The notes beneath the pieces were generated by a model. That model was not told the DNA's origin, searched no databases, and saw only the letters and a list, made by a program, of their open reading frames with translations. The translations under genes were made by a program, and so were the position numbers. From assembly GCF_009708175.1 (NCBI RefSeq), contig NZ_WMBB01000001.1, positions 744,001 to 808,000 on the forward strand: a stretch of 64,000 nucleotides of DNA, given 5' to 3'. The stretch is from Nocardia aurantiaca (GTDB taxonomy: Bacteria; Actinomycetota; Actinomycetes; Mycobacteriales; Mycobacteriaceae). Positions 44,326 through 56,164 of this stretch are shown piece by piece (position 1 is the stretch's first letter; every line of letters starts with the position of its first letter).

Positions 44326-44656
44326 CGGGTAGGCGGGCGATGCTGTCAGTCTGTGCCTCGACCATTCGAGGAGGATCCTCCATGGCCGGCCACCGCAGCG
44401 TTCGCTGGCGTGCTCTCCGCCTGCCCCCGATCGGCCAGTGACCCGAGCCAGGCTGCGCGCCTGCTCGGTCGCTGGCTGCCCTGCGCTACAGGCCGCACCG
44501 CGGTGCGCTCGATCAGCCGAAGCCGGCAATCTGGCTATGGGCCACTCCCGAAGCGGCAAACGCAATGTCGGCCATTGGCTACATGTTTGGCTACAGTGCC
44601 CGGGCAGAAGAAAGGCCCTGATCGGCTACTGTGCTGATCAAGGCCTGATTCCCTAG
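44326..44656. other. 331-base region next to tRNA-Arg without a supported gene
   Basis: Several frames are open for 70-95 codons but none has coding composition with a ribosome site. A good GAGGAG before an ATG at about 44382 leads to a frame of only about 18 codons. The right end holds the tRNA-Arg terminator. Confidence 0.45.
44611..44646 (-). terminator. terminator of tRNA-Arg
   Basis: Read on the minus strand, AGGCC-T-TGATC and GATCA-G-GGCCT arms form a hairpin with one central mismatch and are followed by TTTCTTCT, 10 bases beyond the tRNA 3' end. This is a classical intrinsic terminator. Confidence 0.7.
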
Positions 44657-44729
44657 TGCCCTCGGCAGGATTCGAACCTGCGGCCTTCTGCTCCGGAGGC
44701 AGACGCTCTATCCCCTGAGCTACGAGGGC
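44657..44729 (-). tRNA. tRNA-Arg (CCG)
   Basis: 73 bases, CCA not encoded. Acceptor GCCCTCG/CGAGGGC with discriminator A; D-arm GCTC/GAGC; anticodon stem TCTGC/GCAGA with loop CTCCGGA, giving CCG; T-arm GCAGG-TTCGAAT-CCTGC. Read from 44729 downward. Confidence 0.95.
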
Positions 44730-44841
44730 GGGGATGGTCCCGCCCGGTCTCCCGGTCGGGCGGGGAAAGCGTATCGCATCGTCCGCGCTGCGCCAAAAAG
44801 CGACACGGACCGGGCGTTTTCGGGAGCCCGGTCCGCTGTCG

Positions 44842-45570
44842 TCAGTTCATCGCCAGTGGTGCGACCTTGCGTTCGGCCAGCATCTGGGTCATCAGATCGG
44901 CCTCGCTCTTCTGGGTCTTGCCCATGCTCTCGGCCAGCGAGCGGACCGCGTCGGTGTCGGCGCGTTGGGTGGCATACTCGATCATCGGCATGCCGCCCTG
45001 GTGGTGGCGCAGCATGAGCTGCAGGAACAGCGCGTCCAGGGCCGGACCGGTGGCCTGGCCCAGCGCGGCCATCTCCTGATCCGACGCCATGCCGGGCATG
45101 GTCTGCACCGCGCCGGAATGCATGGCGGTACCGGAATGCTGATGCGCGGACATGTCCGTCATCCAGCCCATGTAGCCGTCGGGCGAGATGAGCGGCTTGC
45201 TCCACTGCTGTAGCCAACCCTGCATGCGGCCCGCCTGATTGGCCTGCGTGGTGAGAATGTCGTAGGCCAGGCGCTTCACCGCCTGATCGGTGGACCCGGC
45301 CAGCGCGATGCCGGACATCTGCACCGCCTGTGCGTGATGCACCGACATGTCCTGGGCGAAGCCGACATCCACCGCGCCCGGGCTCTCCGCTTCGTGCCGC
45401 AGCGGATTGCCGACCAGGACGCCGGCGAGGAAACCGGCGAGCAGCACCCCGACCACGCCGAGGATCGCGAGCAGCTGCGTCCGGTTGCGGCGCGGCTGCT
45501 GGGCGGGCTCGGCGGCGGGGTCCGGCTCGGAGCTGCGGTCGGGTACGTCGGACATGAACGGCGGCGTCAC
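44842..45570 (-). CDS. DUF305 domain protein, membrane-anchored
   Basis: 242 residues. A Pro/Arg-rich cytoplasmic head is followed by one transmembrane segment (about 34-54), then an extracytoplasmic DUF305 domain (70-235). Its His/Met motifs are clear: DMSVHHAQAVQM near 78, a Met/His-rich loop (MSAHQHSGTAMHSGAVQTMPGM) near 140 and LMLRHHQGGMPMIEYA near 185. These ferritin-like domains are suspected to bind copper or other metals. The GTG at 45570 overlaps the upstream stop (GTGA); the ATG at 45555 is the alternative. It forms a conserved pair with the DUF3105 gene. Confidence 0.88.
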   Translation of the reverse strand: MTPPFMSDVPDRSSEPDPAAEPAQQPRRNRTQLLAILGVVGVLLAGFLAGVLVGNPLRHEAESPGAVDVGFAQDMSVHHAQAVQMSGIALAGSTDQAVKRLAYDILTTQANQAGRMQGWLQQWSKPLISPDGYMGWMTDMSAHQHSGTAMHSGAVQTMPGMASDQEMAALGQATGPALDALFLQLMLRHHQGGMPMIEYATQRADTDAVRSLAESMGKTQKSEADLMTQMLAERKVAPLAMN

Positions 45571-46517
45571 TGGGCCGGAGCCGGCTGCTCCGGCTGCGTC
45601 GGGCCGTCGGTCGGGGCCGGGATGGTCGGGATCCCGGCGGGGAGGCTCGGGCTACCGGTGGGCAGGCTCGGGATGCCATTGGGCAGACCCGGGATGCCGC
45701 CGGTGGGCATGCCGGGGATGCCGCCGCCCAGTTCGCTCGAATCCTGCTGCAGGCCCTTGCCGTCCATCGGCACGGCGTCGGGGCCGGGTGCGGTCGGGTC
45801 GAAGGGGGGCGGGTTGTCGGTGTTGAAGGTCGGGTTCGCGCAGTCCGCCCCGACCTCCGGGTAGGCGTACTGGTTCAGCCGCAGCGCGGTGATGAACTCA
45901 CCGACGCGCTTGTCGTCGGCGCTGTTCAGCTTCAGCTGGTGGCCCCACGACTGCAGCGAGATCGGCGTGTCCAGGCCGGGGTACGGCGACATCAGGCTAT
46001 AAGGCTTGCCCTTCACCTTCGACTTCAATGTGTCGATGGCGGCCTGGTCGACCTTGTCCGGGTTGTAGGTGATCCACACCGCGCCGTGCTCGAGCGAGTG
46101 CACCGCGTTCTCGGTGCGAATCGCCTTGGCGTACACCACACCGGTGCAGGCCGCCCACGAGCCGTCGTGCGGGCCGCCGAAGGGCGGGGCCTGGTCGTAG
46201 TTCACGCGCTGGGTGGCCGCGACATGCATGCCCGCCGCGTAGTCCTTCTTCACCACGCCGGGAATCTGATCCGAGGGATCCTTCTTCTGCGCGGAGGGCG
46301 TGAACTTGTCCTGCTCCTGCTTGTCCTGGATCTTCGGCACCAGCACCCAGGCGATGCCGCCGATGAGGGCGAGGATGCAGACCACGGCACCGATCATGAG
46401 CCACGGGATCTGGCGCTTACCGCCAAGGCCGCCGCCACCGCCCTTGCGGGACGATCCGGCTGACTTGCCCGCGGCCTTGATGGCCTTGGCCGATTTGGCA
46501 CTGGTCTTGCTCGGCAT
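45567..46517 (-). CDS. DUF3105 domain membrane protein
   Basis: 316 residues. A Lys/Ala/Gly-rich cytoplasmic head precedes a transmembrane helix (about 39-60) and an extracytoplasmic DUF3105 domain (80-235) with the family features YDQAPPFGGPHDGSW, ENAVHSLEHGAVWITY and CANPTF. The two cysteines may pair. After the domain comes a Gly/Pro/Leu-rich tail of repeats (GIPGMPTG-GIPGLPNG-IPSLPTG). The start is the ATG at 46517 with GAAAGAG upstream; a TTG frame begins at 46547. It is divergent from argS and co-transcribed with the DUF305 gene. DUF3105/DUF305 pairs are common in actinobacteria and probably deal with metals. Confidence 0.87.
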   Translation of the reverse strand: MPSKTSAKSAKAIKAAGKSAGSSRKGGGGGLGGKRQIPWLMIGAVVCILALIGGIAWVLVPKIQDKQEQDKFTPSAQKKDPSDQIPGVVKKDYAAGMHVAATQRVNYDQAPPFGGPHDGSWAACTGVVYAKAIRTENAVHSLEHGAVWITYNPDKVDQAAIDTLKSKVKGKPYSLMSPYPGLDTPISLQSWGHQLKLNSADDKRVGEFITALRLNQYAYPEVGADCANPTFNTDNPPPFDPTAPGPDAVPMDGKGLQQDSSELGGGIPGMPTGGIPGLPNGIPSLPTGSPSLPAGIPTIPAPTDGPTQPEQPAPAQ

Positions 46518-46548
46518 GCTTTTGTGCTCTTTCGACGTGTCGGACAAT

Positions 46549-46572
46549 CAAACGACGCGGCCGCATCGTTTG
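46549..46572. promoter_or_regulatory. 24-base palindrome between DUF3105 and argS
   Basis: CAAACGA-C-GCGGCCGC-A-TCGTTTG is symmetrical over all 24 bases except one pair. It lies in the divergent gap, 31 bases before the DUF3105 start and 65 bases before argS. A regulator binding site is likely; the protein is not identified here. Confidence 0.55.
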
Positions 46573-46636
46573 CTGGGCACCTGCCCGTGGTGCCCGCTCG
46601 CGGCGTTCACCTGCTCAGACCATAGGATAGTGACTC

Positions 46637-48298
46637 GTGACTCCAGCTGACCTTGCAGATCTCCTTCGCGCTACCGCGGCGAAGGTACTTGTCGAACGCG
46701 GATCCGACCCTGCGGTCCTGCCCGACGAGGTCAAGGTGGAGCGTCCCCGCAACCCCGAGCACGGTGACTATGCCACGAATGTGGCCATGCAGGTAGGCAA
46801 GAAGGCGGGATTCTCATCCAACCGTGAGTTCGCCGACCTGCTGGCCGCAGCCTTGGCGAACGCCGAAGGTATCGAGGCCGCCGAGGTCGCGGGACCCGGT
46901 TTCTTGAATATCCGGCTGGCCAAGGCCGCTCAGGGCGCGATCGTCGAGAAGATTCTCGAGGCGGGCGAGAAGTACGGCACCGCGGACACGCTCGCGGGCA
47001 AGAAAATCAACCTCGAATTCGTCTCGGCCAACCCCACCGGCCCGATCCACCTGGGCGGTACCCGCTGGGCCTCGGTCGGCGACGCGCTGGGCCGGATCCT
47101 GGCCTCGCAGGGCGCCGACGTCACCCGCGAGTACTACTTCAACGACCACGGCGCGCAGATCGACCGTTTCGCGAACTCGCTGGTCGCCGCCGCGCTCGGG
47201 CAGCCGACCCCCGAGGACGGCTACGCGGGCGCATACATCAGCGACATCGCCGACACCGTCGTGCGGGCCAACCCGGGCGTGCTGGAACTCCCGGAGACCG
47301 AACGGCACGAACTGTTCCGCCGCGAGGGCGTCGAGCTCATGTTCGCGCACATCAAGAAGACGCTGCACGAGTTCGGCACCGACTTCGACGTGTACTTCAA
47401 CGAGAGCTCGCTGTTCGCCTCCGGCGCGGTGGACAAGGCACTGGAGCAGCTGAAGGCGTCCGGCAACCTGTACGAGAAGGACGGCGCGTGGTGGATCGCA
47501 TCCACCGAGTACGGGGATGACAAGGACCGCGTTGTCATCAAGAGCGACGGCAAGTCCGCCTACATCGGCGGTGACATCGCCTACTTCCAGAACAAGCGCT
47601 CGCGTGGATTCGACCTGTGCATCTACATGCTGGGCGCGGACCACCACGGCTACATCGGGCGTCTGAAGGCCGCCGCGGCCGCCTTCGGTGACGATCCGAA
47701 CACCGTCGAGGTGCTCATCGGCCAGATGGTGAACCTGGTGAAAGACGGTGCGGCCGTCCGTATGTCGAAGCGCGCGGGCACCGTCGTCACCCTCGACGAC
47801 CTGGTCGAGCAGATCGGTGTGGACGCGGCGCGGTACTCGCTGGTGCGCTCCTCGGTGAACTCCAGCATCGACATCGATCTGGACCTGTGGACTCGGCAGG
47901 ACAGCGAAAACCCGGTCTACTACGTGCAGTACGCGCACGCGCGCACCAACCAGATCATCGGCAACGCGGCGGCGTTCGACTACGCCTCGGTCACACCGGA
48001 TTTCGCGCTGCTGACCGATGACCGTGAGGGCGAGCTCATCCGCACGCTGGGGGAGTACCCGCGCGTGGTGGCCACCGCCGCCGAAATGCGTGAGCCGCAC
48101 CGTGTCGTGCGGTACCTCGAGGAGCTGGCCGGGGCCTATCACCCCTTCCAGTCCGACAAGACGCTGCGCGTCATCCCGCAGGGCGACGATGTGGTCACCC
48201 CGCTCAACGCCGCTCGCCTCGAGCTGGTCAAAGCCACCCGTCAAGTTCTCGCCAACGGCCTCGGCCTGCTGGGCGTCAGTGCTCCGGAGCGTATGTAG
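46637..48298 (+). CDS. argS: arginyl-tRNA synthetase
   Basis: A 553-residue class I synthetase of normal length, charging tRNA-Arg with arginine. HIGH appears as GPIHLGG near residue 138 and KMSKS as VRMSKRAG near 373; the N-terminal Add1 domain and C-terminal DALR anticodon domain are in place. The GTG at 46637 is the start. A tRNA-Arg gene lies 2 kb upstream. lysA starts directly at its stop (TAGATG), so argS heads the housekeeping operon, as in mycobacteria. Confidence 0.96.
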   Translation: MTPADLADLLRATAAKVLVERGSDPAVLPDEVKVERPRNPEHGDYATNVAMQVGKKAGFSSNREFADLLAAALANAEGIEAAEVAGPGFLNIRLAKAAQGAIVEKILEAGEKYGTADTLAGKKINLEFVSANPTGPIHLGGTRWASVGDALGRILASQGADVTREYYFNDHGAQIDRFANSLVAAALGQPTPEDGYAGAYISDIADTVVRANPGVLELPETERHELFRREGVELMFAHIKKTLHEFGTDFDVYFNESSLFASGAVDKALEQLKASGNLYEKDGAWWIASTEYGDDKDRVVIKSDGKSAYIGGDIAYFQNKRSRGFDLCIYMLGADHHGYIGRLKAAAAAFGDDPNTVEVLIGQMVNLVKDGAAVRMSKRAGTVVTLDDLVEQIGVDAARYSLVRSSVNSSIDIDLDLWTRQDSENPVYYVQYAHARTNQIIGNAAAFDYASVTPDFALLTDDREGELIRTLGEYPRVVATAAEMREPHRVVRYLEELAGAYHPFQSDKTLRVIPQGDDVVTPLNAARLELVKATRQVLANGLGLLGVSAPERM

Positions 48299-49720
48299 AT
48301 GAGTGCCCACCCCGCCGGACCCCGTCACGCGGACATCCCGCACGCCCCGACGCTGTCGGAGCGCCCCAGCACCCCGGCGCAGATGATCGAGCTGCCGGCG
48401 AACGTGTGGCCGCGCAACGCCTCTCGCGGCGCCGACGGCGTGGTGCGGCTGGCGGGCATGCCGGTGCACGAGCTGGCCGCCGAGTTCGGCACCCCGCTGT
48501 TCGTGATCGACGAGGACGACTTCCGTTCCCGTTGCCGGGACATGGTCCGCGCCTTCGGTGACGGCGCGCGAGTCCACTACGCCTCCAAGGCCTTCCTGTG
48601 CGGTGAGGTCGCACGCTGGATCCGAGACGAGGGCCTGCATCTGGACGTGTGCTCCGGTGGTGAGCTGGCGGTGGCGCTGCGCGCCGGGTTCCCGGCCGAG
48701 CGAATCGCCCTGCACGGCAACAACAAGTCGGTGCCGGAGCTGGAGATGGCGGTCGAGGCGGGCGTCGGCGACGTGGTCGTCGACTCGCTGATCGAGATCG
48801 AGCGTCTGGAGGCGGTGGCCAAACGCGCCGGCAAGGTGGTTGACGTGCTGGTGCGCATCACCGTCGGCGTGGAGGCCCACACCCACGAGTACATCTCGAC
48901 CGCGCACGAGGACCAGAAGTTCGGCTTCTCCATCTCCAGCGGCGACGCCATGCAGGCCATCGCCCGGGTATTCGAGTCCGACAACCTGCGGCTGGTCGGC
49001 CTGCACTCGCACATCGGCTCGCAGATCTTCGAGATCGACGGCTTCGAGATCTCCACCCGCCGCATGCTGGGGCTGCTGCGCGAGGTCGCCGACAAGTTCG
49101 GCATGGAGCGCGCCGAACAGGTGCGCGTGCTGGATCTCGGTGGGGGACTGGGTATTTCGTACCTGCCGCATGATGATCCGCCGGCCCTGGACGGCTTCGC
49201 CGCCAACCTGCGCCGCATCGTGGCCGAGGAGGCCGAGCGGGCCGGGCTGCCGGTGCCGACCATCGCGGTCGAGCCGGGCCGCGCCATCGCCGGCCCCGGC
49301 ACCGTCACCCTCTATGAGGTCGGCACCATCAAAGATGTTGTGCTCGACGGCGGCAATCGCCGACGCTATGTGAGCGTCGACGGCGGCATGAGCGACAACA
49401 TCCGTCCCGCCCTGTACCAGGCCGAGTACGACTGCCGCCTGGTCTCGCGTTCCAGCGAGGCCGGTCCGGTGGTCGCTCGGGTAGTCGGAAAGCATTGCGA
49501 GAGTGGGGATATCGTGATTCGCGATACCTGGCTCCCGGCCGATGTGGGCCCGGGCGACCTGATGGCTGTGGCCGCGACCGGCGCGTACTGCTACTCGATG
49601 TCGAGCCGCTACAACATGCTCACCCGGCCCGCGGTGGTCGCGGTGCGCGACGGTGAGGCGCGCTTGATCCTTCGTCGCGAAACGGTGGAGGACCTACTCA
49701 GCTTGGAGGTGAAGGCATGA
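48299..49720 (+). CDS. lysA: diaminopimelate decarboxylase
   Basis: A 473-residue PLP fold-III decarboxylase making lysine from meso-diaminopimelate. The PLP lysine is in [12 protein letters not shown] near residue 98; the glycine-rich [11 protein letters not shown] near 280 binds the phosphate; the active-site cysteine is in [10 protein letters not shown] near 400; and the [10 protein letters not shown] near 430 is also conserved. An N-terminal stretch of about 30 residues is a non-conserved extension. Starts at the argS stop and overlaps hom by ATGA. Confidence 0.96.
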   Translation: MSAHPAGPRHADIPHAPTLSERPSTPAQMIELPANVWPRNASRGADGVVRLAGMPVHELAAEFGTPLFVIDEDDFRSRCRDMVRAFGDGARVHYASKAFLCGEVARWIRDEGLHLDVCSGGELAVALRAGFPAERIALHGNNKSVPELEMAVEAGVGDVVVDSLIEIERLEAVAKRAGKVVDVLVRITVGVEAHTHEYISTAHEDQKFGFSISSGDAMQAIARVFESDNLRLVGLHSHIGSQIFEIDGFEISTRRMLGLLREVADKFGMERAEQVRVLDLGGGLGISYLPHDDPPALDGFAANLRRIVAEEAERAGLPVPTIAVEPGRAIAGPGTVTLYEVGTIKDVVLDGGNRRRYVSVDGGMSDNIRPALYQAEYDCRLVSRSSEAGPVVARVVGKHCESGDIVIRDTWLPADVGPGDLMAVAATGAYCYSMSSRYNMLTRPAVVAVRDGEARLILRRETVEDLLSLEVKA

Positions 49721-51041
49721 CCGAGAACAGAAACGGCGTGTGGGGATCGGATCATCCCATTGGCGTCGCGGTCCTCGGCATGGGCACGGTCGGCACCGAG
49801 GTGGTGCGCATCATTCGCGACCAGGCCGACGACCTGTGCAACCGCGTCGGCGCTCCGGTCGTGCTGCGCGGTGTCGCGGTGCGCGACCCGAGCAAGGACC
49901 GCGGCCTGCCCGCCGAGCTGGTCACCACCGATGCCGAGGCCCTGGTCACCCGCGACGATGTGGACATCGTGGTCGAGGTCATGGGCGGCATCGAGCCGGC
50001 TCGCGACCTCATCAAAACCGCGCTCACCAAGGGCAAGTCGGTGATCACCGCCAACAAGGCGCTGCTTGCCGACTACACCGGCGAACTGGCCGCCGCGGCC
50101 GAGTCCAACCGCGCCGACCTGTATTTCGAGGCCGCCGTCGCCGGCGCCATCCCGGTGATCCGCCCGCTCATCCAGTCGCTGTCCGGCGACCGGGTCAACC
50201 GCGTGGTCGGCATCGTCAACGGCACCACGAACTTCATCCTCTCGGCCATGGCCGAGACCGGCGCGGACTACGACGACGTGCTGGCCGAGGCCACCCGACT
50301 GGGCTACGCCGAGGCCGACCCGACCGCCGACGTGGAGGGCTACGACGCCGCGGCCAAGGCCGCGATCCTCGCCTCGGTCGCGTTCCACACCCGCGTCACC
50401 TCCGGCGACGTCTACCGCGAGGGCATCTCCAAGATCACCTCCGAGGATCTGGAGACCGCGGCGGCCGTGGGCTGCACGGTGAAGCTGCTGGCCATGGCCG
50501 AGCGCGTCAGCGACGAGGACGGCAAGGACAACGTCTCCGTACGCGTCTACCCTGCCCTCATCCCGCGCAAGCACCCGCTCGCCGCGGTCAACGGCGCGTT
50601 CAACGCCGTGGTGGTGGAGGCCGAGAACGCCGGCCGCCTGATGTTCTACGGTCAGGGCGCCGGCGGTGCGCCGACCGCTTCGGCGGTCATGGGTGATCTG
50701 GTGATGGCGGCGCGCAACAAGTTCTACGGTGGCCGCGCGCCGGGCGAATCGGTCTATGCTGAGCTGCCGATCGCTTCGATCGGCGACACCCCTACCCGCT
50801 ACCACGTGAACATGCAGGTGGCCGACCGCACCGGTGTGCTGGAAGCGGTCGCGGGGGAATTCGCGAAGCACGGTGTGAGCATCTCGACGGTCCGCCAGGA
50901 GGGGCACGACGAGGGCGCGCGCCTGGTCGTGGTGACCCACCACGCGCAGGAGTCGGCGCTGGCGGATACCGTTGCCGCGTTGGCCGAACTGGACTCCGTC
51001 ACGTCCGTGACCAGTGTTCTGAGATTGGAAGGCACCGAGGA

Positions 51042-51045
<4 letters not shown>
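49717..51045 (+). CDS. hom: homoserine dehydrogenase
   Basis: 442 residues. Rossmann motif [13 protein letters not shown] at residues 13-25, catalytic region [14 protein letters not shown] near 108, the [20 protein letters not shown] segment near 155, and a C-terminal ACT domain (about 350-425, [22 protein letters not shown]) that senses threonine. It reduces aspartate semialdehyde to homoserine. ATGA overlaps join it to both lysA and thrC. Confidence 0.96.
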
Positions 51046-53184
<2,139 letters not shown>

Positions 53185-53508
53185 CAGCGCGCCTGCCTTG
53201 CCGATGCAAAAGGTGGGAGCTATCCTGGGCGAGTCCGTACATCGTGCGCGTCAGACGCCGGTGCTTCATCAGGGCAATCGCTCCAGAGGCTCCTTGCTCA
53301 GGCTCGAGGCTTGAGGCTCGAAACTTGGGGGTAGCCAGTCAACTGGAATGATCTCTCCCACCTTTTCACTTGGTGGCGAAGCCCACGTGGTGGCAAACCC
53401 ACCGGCCCGGCGAGACAGGCGATACGGCATCCGAGTCCGGCACGAGACCGGACTGCAGGAGGAACCCTCGAACAGGCACACGGCGGTCGAGGGAAGGAAA
53501 GGATTTCC
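53185..53508 (+). promoter_or_regulatory. rho 5' leader with alternative hairpins
   Basis: The 324-base leader contains alternating arms: CCCACC (53357-53362), GGTGG (53372-53376), CCCAC (53382-53386), GTGGTGG (53387-53393) and CCCACC (53398-53403). Neighbouring arms pair in mutually exclusive ways, the layout of an attenuator. A TTGACA (53181-53186) overlaps the thrB stop. Upstream, GGCTCGAGGCTTGAGGCTCG (about 53301-53320) is a short repeat. Rho is known to control its own transcription in other bacteria, which fits. Confidence 0.55.
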
Positions 53509-53512
53509 GTGA
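53348..53512 (+). CDS. possible upstream small ORF coupled to rho
   Basis: A 54-codon frame from an ATG at 53348 ends in a TGA that overlaps the rho GTG (GTGA). The product is basic (RRDRRYGIRVRHE) and not recognised. Third-position GC is clearly lower than in the real genes around it, and the ATG has no strong ribosome site, so it is either a poorly translated leader ORF or chance. The overlap and the hairpins inside its first third make a leader-peptide role worth considering. Confidence 0.35.
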   Translation: MISPTFSLGGEAHVVANPPARRDRRYGIRVRHETGLQEEPSNRHTAVEGRKGFP

Positions 53513-55509
53513 CAGATACGGACCTGCTCGCGACACCCGGGGTGGACAGTGATTCAGCGTCCTCGGGTAGCCGCGAAAGTGACTCCGGACAGATTTCGAA
53601 GATGAGCGAACAAACTGACGTCGCACGATCGGGGCTGACTGGAATGTTGTTGCCGCAGTTGCGTGCGCTTGCGGGAGAACTCGGTATTCGAGGCACTTCC
53701 GGGATGCGTAAGGGTGATCTCATCGCCGCTATCAAGGAGAACCAGGCCGGGGGCGCCACCGCCAAGCCTGCGACCGGCAAGGCCACGCGGAACGCGAAGG
53801 CCAAGGCCGAGGATGCGCCGACGGGTGGGGAGTCCGCGTCGGCCAAGGCCGCACCGGCCGCCGACCCCGCTCCGGCCGCGGCCGAGGTGAAGGTGGAGGC
53901 GCCGGCGAACCGTGCCGAGAAGGCCGGGGCGCGCCAAAACGCTTCGGAGACGCGCGAATCCAAGCGCGAAGAGGGCGAGAGCGTACGCGCGGAGGGCGGC
54001 GAGGAGTCGTCTCCGGATGGCCGCGACGGCGGCCAGCGCGGCCGCGGTCGCCAGCGCCGGGGCCGCGAGCAGCGCGGTGCCGCCGCCGAGACCACCGTCA
54101 CCGAGGCCCCCGCCGCCGACAAGGGCGAGCAGGAGGGCGGCGAGCGCCGTCGCGATCGCGGCAACCAGGGCGAGCGCACCCAGGGCGGTGGCCAGCAGAG
54201 CCAGAACGGTGCCGGCCGCGGTGCCGGCGACCGTGGCGGTGACGACGAAGAGGGCGGCCGTGGTCGCCGTGGCCGTCGCTTCCGCGAGCGTCGTCGCGGC
54301 CGCGACCGCGAGGGCGGCGCCGGCGGTGGCGGCGAGGCCCGCGAGATGGAGATCCGCGAGGACGACGTCCTGCAGCCGGTCGCCGGCATCCTCGATGTGC
54401 TCGACAACTACGCGTTCGTCCGCACCTCCGGCTACCTGGCCGGCCCGAACGACGTGTACGTGTCGATGAACCTGGTCCGCAAGAACGGCCTGCGCCGTGG
54501 TGACGCCATCACCGGTGCGGTGCGCGCCCCGCGCGACGGTGATCAGAGCAACCAGCGCCAGAAGTTCGATCCGCTGGTGCGGCTGGATACGGTCAATGGC
54601 TCGGACGTCGAAAACGCCAAGCGCCGACCGGAATTCAACAAGCTCACCCCGCTGTACCCGAACCAGCGACTGCGGCTCGAGACCCAGCCGAACAAGCTGA
54701 CCACGCGCATCATCGACCTGATCATGCCGATCGGTAAGGGCCAGCGTGCGCTGATCGTGTCCCCGCCCAAGGCGGGTAAGACGATGGTCATTCAGGACAT
54801 CGCCAACGCGATCGCCACCAACAACCCCGAGTGCTACCTGATGGTGGTGCTGGTGGACGAGCGTCCCGAGGAAGTGACCGATATGCAGCGCTCCGTGCGC
54901 GGCGAGGTCATCGCCTCCACCTTCGACCGCCCGCCGAGCGACCACACCTCGGTCGCCGAGCTGGCCATCGAGCGGGCCAAGCGCCTGGTCGAAATGGGTC
55001 AGGACGTGGTCGTGCTGCTCGATTCGATCACTCGACTCGGCCGCGCGTACAACAACTCGTCGCCGGCGTCGGGCCGAATCCTGTCCGGTGGTGTGGATTC
55101 CACCGCGCTGTACCCGCCCAAGCGGTTCCTCGGCGCGGCCCGCAATATCGAGAACGGCGGCTCGCTCACCATCATCGCGACGGCGCTGGTCGAGACCGGC
55201 TCCACCGGTGACACGGTCATCTTCGAGGAGTTCAAGGGCACGGGTAATGCCGAGCTCAAGCTGGACCGCAAGATCGCCGAGCGCCGCGTGTTCCCGGCGG
55301 TCGACGTCAACCTGTCCAGCACCCGCCGCGACGATCTGCTGATGTCGCCCGACGAGGCAGCCGTGCTGCACAAGCTGCGGCGCGTACTGTCCGGCCTGGA
55401 CTCGCATCAGGCCATCGACCTGCTGGTCGACCGGTTGAAGAAGACCAAGAGCAATATCGAGTTCCTGATGACGGTCTCCAAGACCGCACCGGGTGCGCTC
55501 GACGAATGA
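53509..55509 (+). CDS. rho: transcription termination factor Rho
   Basis: A 666-residue hexameric RNA helicase, far longer than the 420 of E. coli. An N-terminal SAP-like segment (LLPQLRALAGELGIRGTSG, 47-65) is followed by a 200-residue Ala/Glu then Arg/Gly-rich insertion (about 85-285), typical of high-GC actinobacteria. The RNA-binding cold-shock fold follows (AGILDVLDNYAFVRTSGYL near 295), then the ATPase with Walker A SPPKAGKTM near 420, Walker B DVVVLLDSITRLG near 500 and the ELKLDRKIAERRVFPAV loop near 582. Start is GTG; GGAAGGAAAGG lies upstream. A terminator follows. Confidence 0.96.
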   Translation: MTDTDLLATPGVDSDSASSGSRESDSGQISKMSEQTDVARSGLTGMLLPQLRALAGELGIRGTSGMRKGDLIAAIKENQAGGATAKPATGKATRNAKAKAEDAPTGGESASAKAAPAADPAPAAAEVKVEAPANRAEKAGARQNASETRESKREEGESVRAEGGEESSPDGRDGGQRGRGRQRRGREQRGAAAETTVTEAPAADKGEQEGGERRRDRGNQGERTQGGGQQSQNGAGRGAGDRGGDDEEGGRGRRGRRFRERRRGRDREGGAGGGGEAREMEIREDDVLQPVAGILDVLDNYAFVRTSGYLAGPNDVYVSMNLVRKNGLRRGDAITGAVRAPRDGDQSNQRQKFDPLVRLDTVNGSDVENAKRRPEFNKLTPLYPNQRLRLETQPNKLTTRIIDLIMPIGKGQRALIVSPPKAGKTMVIQDIANAIATNNPECYLMVVLVDERPEEVTDMQRSVRGEVIASTFDRPPSDHTSVAELAIERAKRLVEMGQDVVVLLDSITRLGRAYNNSSPASGRILSGGVDSTALYPPKRFLGAARNIENGGSLTIIATALVETGSTGDTVIFEEFKGTGNAELKLDRKIAERRVFPAVDVNLSSTRRDDLLMSPDEAAVLHKLRRVLSGLDSHQAIDLLVDRLKKTKSNIEFLMTVSKTAPGALDE

Positions 55510-55897
55510 CAGAAAGGGGGCTCCGCCGACGCGGGGCCCCCTTCTTCTTTTCTGCAGGGCGACAACCGATTTCGTGCCGACTGGGGTGACCGACTGTCCT
55601 ACTCCGATCGTCATGGGACTCTCACCTGGAGGAACTTTGTGAACTCGAGCGTTCGAATTCTCGAGTAGCGAACTACCCGATTTCGGCCGGGCTCGATTCC
55701 CAGGAATACGCGTGCCGTGGTTTCTCGGGGGTGACGGGCGGGAACAAAACGGTCCGAGCGCCTGTTCAGGACGGTGTCACCCCTCGCGGGGACCACTCGG
55801 TCGCGGCGCATATACTGTTCCGTCGGCAACCATGCCTAGTCGGCTCCGGTTCACGTCTTCGCTCGAAGGCGACCCGGCGGCCATTGAAAGGACATCC
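55510..55897. other. 388-base region between rho and rpmE
   Basis: No gene. The left end is the rho terminator. CTCGAG appears twice around a 10-base spacer near 55640, and CCCC-TCGC-GGGG near 55785. TATACT at 55811-55816 is a good -10 hexamer for an rpmE promoter, although no TTGACA-like -35 is at the usual distance. The rest is plain. Confidence 0.5.
55514..55553 (+). terminator. intrinsic terminator after rho
   Basis: AAGGGGGC (55514-55521) pairs with GCCCCCTT (55536-55543), followed by a CTTCTTTTCT tract; it begins five bases after the rho stop. This is among the best intrinsic terminators in the window. Confidence 0.85.
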
Positions 55898-56119
55898 ATG
55901 AAGGCAGGAATTCACCCCACCTATGTCGACACCACCGTGGTGTGCGGCTGTGGGAACACTTTCCAGACCAAGAGCACCAAGGAGTCGGGCCAGATCACGG
56001 TCGAGGTCTGCTCCCAGTGCCACCCGTTCTACACGGGTAAGCAGAAGATTCTGGACACCGGCGGCCGCGTGGCCCGCTTCGAGGCTCGCTACGGCAAGCG
56101 CAACAAGGCTGCCAAGTAG
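55898..56119 (+). CDS. rpmE: 50S ribosomal protein L31 (zinc-binding form)
   Basis: A 73-residue L31 with the zinc ribbon intact: CGCG at residues 16-19 and CSQCHPF near 38, so it is the C+ form used when zinc is sufficient. The start is the ATG at 55898 with GAAAGGAC upstream. A strong terminator follows, so it is likely its own transcript, separate from rho and prfA. Confidence 0.96.
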   Translation: MKAGIHPTYVDTTVVCGCGNTFQTKSTKESGQITVEVCSQCHPFYTGKQKILDTGGRVARFEARYGKRNKAAK

Positions 56120-56127
56120 CTGTCCCG

Positions 56128-56164
56128 CCGACGCCCGTCCCGCACGCCGCGGGCCGGGCGTCGG
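56128..56164 (+). terminator. terminator after rpmE
   Basis: CCGACGCCCG (56128-56137) and CGGGCGTCGG (56155-56164) form a perfect 10-base stem; TGTTTAATT follows. It begins nine bases after the rpmE stop. Confidence 0.75.

Noticed and set aside
46814..49495. An 893-codon frame antisense to argS and lysA
   Set aside because: Open only because of codon-position GC; the translation has no domain and the plus-strand genes are certain.
53554..55614. A 686-codon frame antisense to rho
   Set aside because: Valine/arginine/glutamine-rich shadow of the rho codons; no motif and no ribosome site.
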